64,000 nt of DNA from Trema orientale. Its lineage: Eukaryota > Streptophyta > Magnoliopsida > Rosales > Cannabaceae. Below are positions 46,515 to 58,617 of this stretch, one piece after another. Position 1 is the first letter of the stretch, and every line of letters begins with the position of its first letter. The stretch covers positions 101,578-165,577 of the forward strand of contig JXTC01000194.1 of assembly GCA_002914845.1 (NCBI GenBank), given 5' to 3'. The notes below the pieces were generated by a model, which saw nothing but the letters and a program-made list of their open reading frames with translations, searched no databases and was not told where the DNA came from. The position numbers and the translations under genes are program-made.

Positions 46515-47559
46515 TGTAATCTAACCTTAATCTCAATTATTCTCTATTTTATTTTAATTAATCACAGACCCTGTTAACTAATGAAAAGACGAAGGTTTTA
46601 TGCCGAACAAATAGTTTCCCGAAAAAATTTTGTATAAGGTTTACCATTGAAGAAGTCCACAAAAATTTTGAGATTGTAGTTTCAAGATTCCAATTCATAC
46701 GTGATATGCCAAAAATAAATAAATAAATAAAAATCAATAGGGTCCCTAGTATACAAAAGCAAGTCATGTTAATTAATGTGTGTGTACATGAACCATAACT
46801 CCTCCATAAAATCCAAACGTTGACAAAGCGGCATCAAACTAAAAATCAACACAGATAAGGAGGAAGATTCGGATTCTCAAGCCATGGACTAGCACACAAA
46901 TAATATGAAATAAAATGGGAATTGTATATGCACTATTTATATGCTTTTAAACAAAACCATATGGAAGGTCCCAATCACGACGAAAGATTTATCTTATCCA
47001 ATTTATCTTAAAAAAAAAAAAAAAAAAGAAGTGAAGGACCAAGCTTTTAATATTTCACATTTCGACGCATTATCTTATGAGGTCGGGCATAACTGTTCAA
47101 TAACATTCTAAACCCGTTCATATAGGAAGAATCTACGCATCATCTAATGCTTGATATTTTGACTTTGGACCTAGATATTTCCAGGTTATAATCCAATCAA
47201 TCATTTGATCTCAAAGGAAGTAATCTTAGATGGAATATATTTTATTCCAAATGGACTTAGTCCAATTTCTAGATGCAAATAAAAAGGTTAATGTTAAGCT
47301 TCTCAGAAGCTTGCCCAGGCTCATATGTCTGTTTTACTAATTAGGACAAATAAAAACTAGTTTTCTAGCCAAAAACAAATAAATAAATATATCTAAGTAC
47401 TTATTTTTTACAGGAGTTCTTAACATGTATAAATTTTGTTAACTATCACATATTCACATGTAACTATTCTTTCCTTATCATTGATTATATGAGATTTTTT
47501 TTTTCCTTTTTGGTACACAGATCAACTATGAGAGGGAATAACATATTTGTTTACAAAAT
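46515..47559. other. Intergenic, no gene seen
   Basis: AT-rich with an A run at 47010-47027 and an AAAT microsatellite near 46714-46732. Nothing coding recognised. Confidence 0.5.
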
Positions 47560-47762
47560 GATATTAGGGATCCAACTATTATATCAAATTTTTCATACCA
47601 ACATATGTAACATGTGAGTTGTCACTATTTGATTGATATATTAAAATACACCGTATATAAATTTAATAATATTCACTAAGCATTTATTTAATAATATTCA
47701 CCAATTATGTATGTACAACTCATACGCCACATATTAGTATTAAAAAGTTGGGATCCTTAGGA
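47560..47762. mobile_element. Palindromic MITE, family P copy 3
   Basis: Begins GATATTAGGGATCCAACTAT and ends AAGTTGGGATCCTTAGG, the ends being inverted repeats. The interior keeps CATACCAACATATGTAACAT and GAGTTGTCACTATTTGATTG as in copies 1 and 2, and carries a short internal repeat (TTTAATAATATTCAC, twice). Confidence 0.75.
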
Positions 47763-47844
47763 CATAAAAGGGCATGTACCACAATTTTCTAGTATAGTTG
47801 TGTTCTGTTGGGCATTATGTAACTTGGTTTTGCTAAGTGCCTAA

Positions 47845-48604
47845 TGTTAGAAAATGGGCCATTTATTTGAAATGGAAATTTTGGGCTTAAGTGGGCTTGA
47901 GAGCTCATATATGTAATAAGCCCAAATTAAAGTTGTAATTCCATTTTCATTAGCCAATTTGGAGCATAAATTAGAGTGGGACCCACTTTGTAAAAGTGTA
48001 AGGTCTTGGCATAATTTTATTCTACTCTATGAGTAGATTAAATTGATATATCATGTGTCCAAATTGGAGCTTGGGTGAATGAGAAATTAATGCTCAAAGT
48101 ATGCTTGTTGGTAATGGAAAAATAGAGGAAGAAGTATTAGAAAGCTTGTCCCACATTGGTTGGGAAGCTTTCAAACTTGTGCTTTATATAGAGTTGCACT
48201 TTTCATAGGTGTAACTATGTGTAAGCCAAGATGCTCTCTCAGGCNCTCCTCCTTCTCATTCTACACACCAAAAACGAAAATCAAAGCCTCCTATCAGATT
48301 CTCTCCATTATTTTCTCTAAGGCCTCTAGTTCAATTGTTCTTCAAGTTCTTGAGTTTTTATAGCTACAGTTTTCAGAGTGTCTAGGAAATTTCGTAGCTA
48401 CATCTTTTAGAGTGTTAGAGTTCATATAACAATCCAGTTTGTAGAGTGGAAGTGTTGGTGCTTCACTTGCTACTCTAGTCGTTGTATCCTGGGAAACTGA
48501 CGCTCGAGAAGTTCTCAAGCATTCTACCGGAGAGAGCGAATCAGTTTTAAGGACACTGTGTCGTACACAGGCCTCGGCGTTTCTAAAAGTGCAACTGAGG
48601 AACA
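47845..48604 (+). mobile_element. Candidate solo Copia-like LTR
   Basis: Starts TGTTAGAAAATGGGCC and ends AACTGAGGAACA; soon after comes TATTGGTAAC (48609-48618), which partly resembles the start of a Copia primer-binding site. Inside are GTCCCACATTGGT and a TATA-like CTTTATATAGAG (48181-48192), as in Copia LTR promoters. The following DNA has no gag, so it is a solo LTR or remnant. Base 48245 is unresolved. Ends are inferred from TG...CA logic. Confidence 0.5.
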
Positions 48605-48834
48605 TACTATTGGTAACGTTATTTATTGAAAAGTTTATTATAAATGTTTGTAACCTTATATATTGTATGTTAATTATTTTGTACACCTAACTCATTTGTC
48701 TTGGTTTGGATTGAAATGAGATGCATGTCATTCCATATTGAGCCATCGTCAGCCTATGCTGCTCCAAATTCTAGATAAGGTTCATGTTGAACCCAGAAAA
48801 GAAATTTTCAACTCAAATTACTCTTATGCATAAG
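48605..48834. other. Short intergenic, no gene seen
   Basis: Spacer between the candidate LTR and a 40-bp repeat array. Confidence 0.4.
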
Positions 48835-48954
48835 ATTTGCAGTGGAACTTACAATCAAGATATATATCCTTAGTATTTGGAGGAACTTACAATCAAGAGA
48901 TATATATCCTCGGTATTTGCAGTGGAACTTGCAATCAACAAATGTATCCTTGGC
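48835..48954. repeat. Three tandem copies of a 40-bp unit
   Basis: Units start ATTTGCAGTGGAACTTACAA-like at 48835, 48875 and 48915, an exact 40-bp period. Each carries GGAACTT(A/G)CAATCAA and ATATCCT or GTATCCT. They lie about 150 bp beyond the 3' end of the GAT1 coding region and could be in its 3' untranslated region. Confidence 0.9.
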
Positions 48955-49105
48955 TTTGCATACAGCGACCGATGCCCGTAATTGTAACAAGAACAGGCAT
49001 CAGTGTTTACTCGGATGCTTAAAAGGCACTAAGATTGGAGTTTCTTCGAGCTAGAAAGGCCTGTAAATATCGTTGGAGAGCTTATATTGACGTGTGAATA
49101 CAAGC

Positions 49106-52100
49106 CTAGTTGACAACTTTACTGCTAAAGAGCTTGAACTCGTTGGCATCCATAACCAATTTCCTTGTAGAAGAAAAGGTGCCCATTATTCCTGCACCGG
49201 TAAAGACAATGATGATGGAAATGTTGATCAAATAGATAAGGGATGATCTTGGAGGCTTGTAGGTCTTGTTGTAGAGAAGCATTGGAAGGACAAAATCCAA
49301 AGGGATGAAGCCAATAGCTCCAACCACACCACTAATGTCTCCGAAAAAGGGAAGCATGGCTGCGAAAAATCCGCACAGTATCATATACAGTGTTCGAAGG
49401 ATTAGCCGAGGAATGAGGTTCCTTTTTGAAAAAATCCCTTGTTTGGTGTCTGCTGATTTCTTTTCCATAATCTCATAAGCAACTTGAGAATAAACCTGCA
49501 TTATATTGGAACATATTACCATTACTATATGCAACACAAAAGAACAATAAACATTTAAATGGACTTAGGATGCTAAACATTAAAGCATTGCTTATAAGTT
49601 ACCAAGCCAATGGCAAGGAGCTGAAGGAGAACAAAGACAACTGCAAGTCCAAGAACCCATGTTGGAGCCAAAGCAGGTCCTTCATCTGGCATTAGGCTCT
49701 CGAGAATGTTCGAGTTAGATTTATTTCCAAAGACCCAGTAACCAGATACAGCAACCGAGTAGAACGTAACGAATATTACTGCGTAACACATCATAAGCCC
49801 TTTTACCATCTTTCCAGTGGCAGGAGGAGCCAGAGTAGCCTGTTGTATTGATGACAAGGTGAAGTTAAATTGAAGAAGCAATATCCCCTAGCAAGCTATT
49901 GATCTACTGTATTATTATGTTAGATGTATGTAATTTCATATAAAAATAGATGAGGGCAAATTCAAACCTGCATTTTTCAGCAGGGGTTTAAAAGCAATCT
50001 AGTTAAGTCAACCAGAACATACACAATGATTTTGCCACACCTAGCCCTCGAAGAAGGACAGCTTGGAATAATTTTTTTACAACTAATGAAATGCTCCAAA
50101 GAACGTGTCTTTACTTGTATTTCAGGTAGTATTCCGTTCCCAAAAATAGCAGCTAGTATGGAGATGGAACTGAAGGCACTGAAAACTCTTGCCGACTTTG
50201 AAGATTCTAAGGAATAGTCCCTTGGTGGGGCTTTTCCTGATGTGGCTGAAAACCAANNNNNNNNAAAAAAAAAAAGAAAAAAAGGGGTGAAAGTTTTCAA
50301 ATAGCATGCATACATTTGAAACTTTATTCCTAATTTGCAGTTTTTCAATCCGCAGGCTCAATGTCCAACTGTTTTCACTGGCAACTAACTACGAAATTAA
50401 ATGAATCACCTAATCACGGATTACAAAGCAGTCCTAACTCATAATAACACTCATCGAACAATAACAAAGCACACATCATACATAGAAGTCAATTCAGAAA
50501 ACGTAAATCGATCCCACACGCCGTTTTTTTTTTTTTTTAACACTAAGGATATAGAGTTGTTCATATCTGGTTTTGGGAACATAACGAAGATGATCTCCAA
50601 AAATCCACTAGATTAATCAAGTCAAGGACTAAAATTATCATGACATATTGTTTCCTAGTAAACCTTCATGTGGGATTTAAATTATAGGTAATCCAACAGA
50701 AGCTTATGTCTTATTTTCTTGATTGTAAAAGTATGAAGTAACTTCTAAAACACTAACAATATTTATAAAAGTTTGCAGATGAGATTTCAAGGATTTAATA
50801 CCTGCATTAATGCAAGCACCAACCACAAGAAATGAGTAGCCCAAGCTGAGAACCAATGACCCCAAGTTGATGTGCCTGAGGGAGTGAAAGGTAGGAAGCT
50901 GAGACAGGACTATCATAATCAGAGTCACCATTGCAATGAAGTGGTACAATTTCAGGGACCCATTGGGGGAAAGCTCGTCATACATAATCTAAAATCCCAA
51001 CAGAGGAAAAGGTAAAAAAGGAACTTAGATAATGCAAATTCAGAATAGTGTTCTCTATGCTTTAGGTGAATTCAATATGGAATAGTCATGTACTCTTGTT
51101 TATTTTAACCAATGTCGGCACTTATTTTTTAAGAGTATATTAAAAAATGAGTTGGTCAATATAAATCATTGATGTTAGCTACGAAAAATCTAAAGATTCA
51201 TTAGATGGTTTGTATCTATATGGCTGGACAAGCAATAAATTCATGATTTTACTTGGACTATAACTAACATTCTGACACCAAACTCTGCACACTGCTTTGG
51301 CTATAGAAAGTAATAGTTTTGAAAATGGTGTGTCAACATACGAGCGGCAACCGTAAATCTATAGATGCGGCCAGTTTAGCACCTTCTGAAATTTAGACAA
51401 GTCTTGCGGCCCTTAATTACTTATATGCTTCAGCAATTGATTGTTTATTGTTGGTTAAGAGGACTAATTTGTCAGTTATTACCAAAATATACCAATTCAA
51501 TTCTACGAAAGCAACGGTCACCAGTTTTTGGACCATAATCAGCTAAGAACATAGATTTTAAAAAACAAAATCTCGTAGGACCATGATCTTGGTAAAGAGT
51601 GGACAATGACTTAATGAGAAATCCGTAAAAATATAAATGGAAATACCCCACTACAATTTTCCAACAGAACTCCTAAAGCAAAAACAATTTTACATCATCT
51701 ACATGACTGAAAATTTTTACATATATTTTATTTTAAAGCGCATAGAATTATAGTTATTTTGACAAGTTACAAAAACCTTTAACTTGTGATTATGCTTTCG
51801 ATTTTGCTAGAAGTATAATTAATAATATTTTAGAAACCATAGCAAGACCAAAACTCATAGTACTCTAAACTAATAGTTATAACAAAATATTTGGATATAT
51901 ACATTATTTCATTGGACCAAAAGAAAAGAATGCTAATACCTGAATGCATTGCCCTGCAAGCAAAATTGCACCTATTCCAACCCCAGTATTTATAGCCGTT
52001 TGAATGAATATTACAAAGTAAAACATCCATCCTGACCCTGGTAAGAAAACAATGGCACACAGTTTTTATGTGGCTTTTTAAGAAACCCCATTACTCATCT

Positions 52101-53918
52101 ATTGTATGTAGTAAAGTAAAAGGCAAAACAAGCTAATTGTCATGATTGGGTTAAAAAATAAACTGCACGTCAGTTACAGATATAGTGAGTCTACTAAACC
52201 AGTTGATCAAAAACTACCTCTCATTAATAAAAATTGAAAAACGCTAAATTTATTAATTGAAACATGCTAAATTGTACTCTTTTCTATGCTCTCCAAATTT
52301 TATTACTTAACATGTAGATTTTATTATTCAATATTACCTTTTAGGGGATGGCTACGGTAGGGGCGTCCTTACGTAGGGTCATGCCTTAATTATCGTTGGA
52401 TGGGAATCTGTGGGGAATAACGGGAATCTGTGGAGAATCTATTTATATACAGATTCCCATCCAACGGTGAATAGACATGGCCCTACGTAGGGGCGTCCCT
52501 ACTGTAGACGCGCCCTACATTTTAATAATATAACAAAATATTGAATACACATTTTAAACCATAAAAATACGTAAAGGGGATGGCTACGGTAGGGGCGTCC
52601 CTACGTAGGGTCATGCCTTAATTATCGTTGGATGGGAATCTGTGGGGAATAACGGGAATCTATGGAGAATCTATTTATATACAGATTCTCATCCAACGGT
52701 GAATAGACAGGGCCCTACGTAGGGGCGCCCTTACTGTAGACGCGCCCGTACGTAAAATAAATTAAAATATATTTAGCATCCCCAAGAATTTAATTGCCAC
52801 CAATGTTGTTTTTATACTCCTAATTGGGTAACTATGTGCGCTTTATAAATTAAATAAAAAAGAACAAAACAAAAACCAAAAAAGTCATTATTGTATTGCC
52901 AATCTTTCCTCCTGGCGTGACAGTATGGGTCAAAAAGGACATACGAACCACTATTCGGTAGTTATTGACATNTCCCAGATCCTTCTTTTTTTTTCTTTTT
53001 TTTCTTTTTTTTTGATAGAGAGAGAAACGGGTCTGTTGGAGTGTTTCCGGTTTAGCATGAAATCCAAAAGTTGCAAAACTTAAGATTTTCTTGGCAACCA
53101 AACAAACTAGTAGTGATCAGGCAGTATAAATTGTGGTAACGAGTTGAGCAGTTCACAAGGCCCGGAATCAGACCAATAACGTACACGTGTCAAAATCCTA
53201 GCATAAAAATAAGTAAGCTCACGTAGTTACGTCACGTTGCGTAAAAAAATATTCACCATTTTCCACTGAAGAAAAAGACAGGGAAAAAGGAAAAACGAAA
53301 AAAAACAAAAAACAAAAACATTCGCGGGAGTTATGAAAATGACCCAAATGTGAAAGCCTTGATTTCCCCAAAAGACACGGCCACAAAACGACGACGTTTC
53401 TAACGTTTCTTTAAAGCAACGACAACCAAAAAAGAAAAAAAGCATAATTCTAATTTCTAATATGAATGAAGCGACGTCGTATGGTATCGTACCTAGAACG
53501 TCGGAGGCGAGCTCGCGGAATCGGATGTGGCGGCGACCAGCTTTCTCACAGTGGTCAAGCACCTTGGACATGAGGAAGTAAGCGTAGAAAGTGACCATCG
53601 CCATGACCGTCAAGCACAGGAACCCAAGCCCCCACCCTAAACCCCTGAAAGCGTACGGAAGCGTCAGGATCGTGGGCCCCACTATGGCCGTCGTCAGATG
53701 AAACCCCGCGTGCCACCATTCCCCTGTTTTTTTTTTTTTTTCCCCGTTGAAACCAAATTTAAATAAAAAAACATGTATATAAATTAAATCATATATACAT
53801 ATATGGTACACGTATTACCTTTGGATTGGAGGACGAAGGCTGCTCCGGCGTCGTTTTGGCGGGTAGTTTCAGGAAACGGGTCGAGTTGAGGAGGAGGAGG
53901 AGGTGGTGGTTCCGCCAT
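49106..53918 (-). CDS. GAT1: GABA/amino-acid transporter, GAT1 type (AAAP family)
   Basis: Seven exons in transcript order: 53819-53918, 53493-53723, 51940-52037, 50802-50988, 50115-50245, 49603-49839, 49106-49495. They total 1374 nt, 457 residues (Arabidopsis GAT1 is about 450). After a Pro-rich cytosolic start ([20 protein letters not shown]) comes the Aa_trans core: [54 protein letters not shown], then [38 protein letters not shown], and later [20 protein letters not shown] and [14 protein letters not shown] count about ten or eleven hydrophobic spans. GAT1 members are H+-coupled plasma-membrane carriers of GABA and related compounds. Intron 2 hosts two MITE copies and one N (52972); intron 4 contains eight N (50257-50264). 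All junctions are GT-AG, and no lesion was seen. Confidence 0.93.
52344..52515. mobile_element. Foldback MITE, family D copy 1, in GAT1 intron 2
   Basis: About 170 bp, nearly self-complementary: GGTAGGGGCGTCCTTACGTA at the left pairs with TACGTAGGGGCGTCCCTAC at the right, and GATGGGAATCTGT pairs with ACAGATTCCCATC in the middle. Flanks TACCTTTT and TACATTTT suggest an 8-bp target duplication with one change. Confidence 0.8.
52576..52747. mobile_element. Foldback MITE, family D copy 2, in GAT1 intron 2
   Basis: Same layout and orientation as the copy 230 bp away, with only a handful of differences. Flanks TACGTAAA (left) and TACGTAAA (right) look like an intact 7-8 bp target duplication, so this copy inserted independently rather than by tandem duplication. 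Confidence 0.8.
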
Positions 53919-54960
53919 TTTCGGAGAGAAGGGAGGGTAGTTGAGGCTTGGCGCAGCTTAAGGAGGGGTGAAGGCGTAAGTTAAGTTTGTTGGTGCCTTG
54001 GGGGCGCCGGAGGTGGTGTGAGCTGTCAGCTCCTCTGCCGCCCGAGGGTTACGGATCCAAATATTAATCAAAATTCACATTTATTTCTTTCTTTTTTCCC
54101 TTTTTTTTTCCCCTCAAAAGGAAAAACTTTTGAAAAAAGTGGGCCCGTGGAAAAAAAAAAAAAATTTTTTCCTTTTTTTTTTTTTGAAAAAAACAAAAAA
54201 ATGAGATAAAAGCAATGCGATTTGCGTCTTATTATATATGTCAGGTCTCTACTCTTTACCAAGTTATGCGGTCTTATTATATATAGTGACGTATTTACCA
54301 AATTACCCTTTGGTTTGACTGACTTCCTTTTTTTTTTAATGAGGAAAAATAAGGTCATAAGAGAAATTAACCCAAATAAATCATCCAATCAACCGAAGGA
54401 AGGAAGAACAAAGGTAGGAGCATCATCTCCATTATTATTAGTTTCTGCGTATCTATGAGTAAAACGGACAAATTTATAACCCCTTTGATAATTTGGTGTA
54501 AATTTTCTTGGAAAATATGAGTAGTAGATTCGTTTTGGTGATTTGGAAAATATGATTGTGAGATGATAATTTGGCTGCGCGCGTGGCAGTAAGGTTGTTA
54601 TGGTATTTGTCAAAAGAGAGAGGATGAGTGAAGCAATATAAATGTTTATAAGTTAAAAAAACCAACCAAGAAAACGATGTCGTGTAGGTCATCCCCCATC
54701 ATTACGTGACTCGAAGTTGCAAGTTGCGAATTGCATTCGTCTCAATCTCATATGAAAGTCGCAAATCATGAATGTTGTTAGGCCAATGCCACAATACTAA
54801 AAGCCCTGTATATTATATGGTGATTGGTGAATTAACTTTATTGGGACAAAAAACAAAAGATATTTTATCATAAGTTAATGAACCTCAACATATATTGATC
54901 AAGCTTCGAATATGATAAAAAGTTGTTTTTTTAGATTTTAAAAAAGAGAGATAACAAGAC
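53919..54960. other. GAT1 promoter side and intergenic DNA
   Basis: Starts with GC-rich sequence near the GAT1 start, then long T and A tracts at 54090-54190. No other gene seen. Confidence 0.5.
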
Positions 54961-55158
54961 GTTAATTAGATTTTGGAGCTTGAGCCTGCTTTTTCATTTT
55001 GGAGCTTGAGCAATGAGCAGGGCTCCGTGCGCCCAATTTGGAGCCCTTGCTCCAAATTGGGAGCCCTTGTTAATTAGATTTTGGAGCTTGAGCCTGCTTT
55101 TTCATTTTGGAGCTTGAGCAATGAGCAGGGCTCCGTGCGCCCAATTTGGAGCCCTTGC
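54961..55158. repeat. 108-bp tandem duplication
   Basis: Copies begin GTTAATTAGATTTTGGAGCT at 54961 and 55069 and are almost identical. Each has inner subrepeats of TTTGGAGC(T/C)(T/C)TTG or TTGGAGCTTGAGC. Near-identity points to a recent duplication. Confidence 0.9.
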
Positions 55159-56118
55159 TAAAGTGCCGCACCAATAGCACCTGTTTTCTTTTTTCTGTTT
55201 TTTTTTTTTTTTTGCGTGGCGATTTCCCGAAAATATCCCCACTAAAAAGTTGTACCATTTTAGATTTTTTGGAGTTTTGGGATGGGCTAAGCATTCTGCG
55301 TCAATGCCAAAATGGAGTGGGGCTCTAAGTGATGTAACGTCGAATGTCAATCCTTGTGATTTACGTGCATACCTACTAGATCATATCAATATCAAAATGG
55401 AATATTCGTCTTTTTCATATAATTTTTTTATCGATGTGATTTACGTTACATAAATCCCCCAAGTCTCAAATTTATTTACTGCATTGCAAAAGCGACTCGA
55501 CGTGACAATATTGGAAGATGACAATGTCCAACAGATAGATAATTTTTATTGAATTGGTCGGGAACAAATTCCTGTTGTCGTTTGGGTTATTATTATTATT
55601 GTTTATAGGAAACAAAAACATGATCAGGATCCTCGTGTCATTCAGGATGTGCAAAGGAGAGTATTCAAAATTTCAAATGATTAAGAAGATTCTATGTAGT
55701 GTGGGGATGTTGATGCATTCGTACCGTGAACTTGTATTATTTATGTTGATATATCTAATTTTGAGTATATTTATAATGGGTCCCGAATAATCCATAGATT
55801 TTTTACCCCGACTAGACATAATCCTCCTGTTGAACATTTCGAAAGGTCGATTTGTCTTTTTTCCTCTCTTTTATCTGTGGATAAACTATGTCAGGGACCT
55901 AGTTAAAATATCTGAAAATGGAATTATACTGAATTTGAATGAACTACTAAACCAATTAAGTAGTCATACAGAAACTAAACCCAAAAAAAAAAAGAAAAAA
56001 AAAAGAAAAAAAAATCTAGAAAACTAATAATAGCATTAGTGAAAAAGACATTATGTCAATGACTCAGCAACCCACCCACACTAATAATGGTTCAAGAAGC
56101 ACTTGAACATCATTTCAT
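55159..56118. other. Intergenic, 3' of the HMG-box gene
   Basis: AT-rich with A-rich stretches at 55982-56014. No gene recognised. The right end is probably the 3' untranslated region of the HMG-box gene. Confidence 0.5.
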
Positions 56119-58617
56119 TCATTCTTGGGTGGAGGTGTTAGCAGCAGCAAGGGTGTTGTTGTAAGCCTCTAGTTCCTTCTTGTATGCCTCCATGGCCTCG
56201 GAAGCTTTCTCATTCCACACTTTCCGATCTTCTTCATTCAGTTCCTATTCATTAACAAGAAAATTTAAAACTCATTAACAAACAAATTTTATAAAAACCA
56301 AAAAAGAAAAATGTAAAACAAACTAACTAATTATTATTAGACACTGTTATTTATACCTTCCATTTGACTGAAATAGCTGCATTAAGTGAGGCATTGTTGA
56401 GCCCTGGTCGCTCCTCCAATAAGCTCTTTCTCGCTTCTTTGCTGCATATTTCATTCAACATTGCACATAACTAAGCAATTTTATCTACACAAGGCTTCAA
56501 TTACTAAGACAATTTGAGTGTTAATATTTACCTGAACAGAAGGTAGGAAGACGCAGGCTTTTTGGGCTTGTTGGGGTCAACATTCTTCTCCTTCTTCTTC
56601 TTCTGGCGGTCTTCTTTCGTTTTCTGAAGAGTTATCAGCCAAATAAGTAGCCATGATTAGTGCCAAATGGCATATATAATCACACATGAAACTCACTGTT
56701 TCGAAATCTCGAATGATCACCTTGATAATGTTGTCTGTTTTCTCCTTCTTCTTGAGCAATTGCAAGGCTTCTTGCTTCTGAAGCTTCATATTTTCTTCCT
56801 CTTCTTTCCTCAAACTTTCGGCTTCCTCTTCCTTCTTCTGTTTGTACACTTCCATCTCTTGCAAGTACTTCTCCTTGTTCTTCTTTGCTAACTGCAATTT
56901 CCATGGAACGAAGAGACTGAGAAAAATGACACCTTAGAAATGAAACAAAAAGAAAGTAGTCTTTTGGCAAGCTAAAAGGGAAGAACCTCTTCGTAAGGCT
57001 CTCTTTGTTTCTCTGTCATGTTCTTCCACTCTTCACCGGTGATCTTTGCCACCTCCAAGACACTCTTGTTATCGGCAAGTAGAGCTGCTCGCCTCTCGTT
57101 TGTGAAGAGGAAAAATGCTGACATGGGTTGCTTTGGTTTCAGTGGATCCTTAACTTTCCTTGAATTTCAAATCAGTAAACACACCAGAGTTTAGTCTTCG
57201 TATAATACATACAAGAGAGATATAGAGAGAATTGGGTTTTTCTTACTTGGTCTTCTTGGTCTCCTTGGTCTCCTGTTCAGCTTCCTGTTTGAACTGGAGG
57301 TACTGTTCAAGCAACTCCATAGCTGTCTTCTGTTTGTGCTCATCTTCCAGGAGTCTCATGGCTTCAGTCTCGCGCTTCTCTTTGGCAATTACCTGCAAGT
57401 AGGCTTCTTTCTCAGCCTGGTATTTCTCCTCATAAGGCTTCTTCTCTTCAGCACTGACGTTCTTCCATTTCGCACCCAAAATGTTCGAAATGTCTTTGAA
57501 TTCTGCCTCGGGATTCTCCTTCTTGATCTGCATTCAAAAAACCAAATAAGATTTTACAAAAAATATTCCAAAAATTTAAATCTCACAAACCCTTTTGGCT
57601 ATTTTCTTTGTTTCTTACCTCATTCCACTGATCCTTGCACCATAAGATGTACGGTGGTGATGGCCTTTTCTTCTCAGGGCCACCCTTCTTCTTCTCTTTC
57701 TTGTCTTGTTCTTTGTCTTTCAGTGATTGGAAAATGGGAAATGTCTGAATTATTTAAGATAAAAAAAAAAATAATCAAGAACCATTCTACTATTACCATA
57801 ACTGGTCTGAAAATTGGGTCAAGATTTAACAGAGTAACTCAGAATCCAATTCTAAAAATTGATCTCAAATTGGGTAAAGCTAAAACAAAGAAACATCAAG
57901 CTAACCCGAAAAAAAACTCAAGCAAGAATCATTAGTTTATAGAAAAAAAGCTCTCAATTTTTTTTGTATATATAGCTGATTCTAAGAATGGTCTCAGTTT
58001 GGGAGAAGCTAAAATCGAAGAAACACAAAATTAACCCCAAAAAATTTAAGCAAGAATCATCAGATCATAGAAAAATCTTTACTTCGAAATATTTTAAAAA
58101 AAAAAAAAAAACAGAAAAGAAAAACAAAGAACCTATCAAGAAAACTAACCATGTTGGGTTTGAACTCCTTCAACTTCTGCAACTTCTTCAACTCCATCTG
58201 AAGCTTCTCCTGCTCTCGGCCTCGGTTTTCGAGCTCTTCTTCCCTGATCTTCAACATCTCATCCTTCTCCTTCAAGAGCTCCTCCGTCTTCTCCTTCTCC
58301 AGCCTCAGTTTCTGAAGCCTGTCCTGCATTTCTTGCAAGTCTTTCTCGAACGACGACGTTTGCTTCGCCGTCGTCGTTTGTTTCTTCGAGGCGGCGGCGG
58401 CTTTCACTTTCTTGGGCGAGGTTCTCGGCTGAGACAGGCTCTCGTGGTTCTCCTTCGCCGGATCGTCCTTCGACATCGCCGGCGACGGAGACGGTTCAGA
58501 GACCTTTCCGGCCAAGATGTTGGCCTCGTCGGGAGATGGGTTCTTCTCTTTGAGAGCCCTACGGTTGCTCCTGGGCTTCTTGGGTCTAGTCTCGGCGGCA
58601 ACTGAAGCTCCAGCCAT
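56119..58617 (-). CDS. HMGB6: High mobility group B protein with three HMG boxes (3xHMG-box)
   Basis: Eight exons in transcript order: 58150-58617, 57619-57744, 57247-57527, 56987-57158, 56721-56891, 56532-56623, 56357-56441, 56119-56244. They total 1521 nt, 506 residues (Arabidopsis 3xHMG-box proteins about 450). The N-terminal third is basic and Ser/Pro-rich (PKKPRSNRRALKEK), followed by a long charged coiled coil (about 87-151). Three HMG boxes follow: about 183-245 (KRPSPPYILWCKDQWNEIKK), 299-368 (KPKQPMSAFFLFTNERRAAL) and 424-490 (KPKKPASSYLLFSKEARKSL), separated by Lys/Glu-rich helical linkers. Plant 3xHMG-box proteins (HMGB6/HMGB13) bind DNA without strong sequence preference, bend it and coat chromosomes in mitosis, with cell-cycle-controlled expression. 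Which of the two paralogues it is cannot be told by eye. Confidence 0.92.

Noticed and set aside
53227..53811. 194-residue frame reading through GAT1 exon 2 into introns
   Set aside because: Only 53493-53723 matches transporter sequence; the ends are intron read-through with a clear GT donor at the LDVLG boundary.
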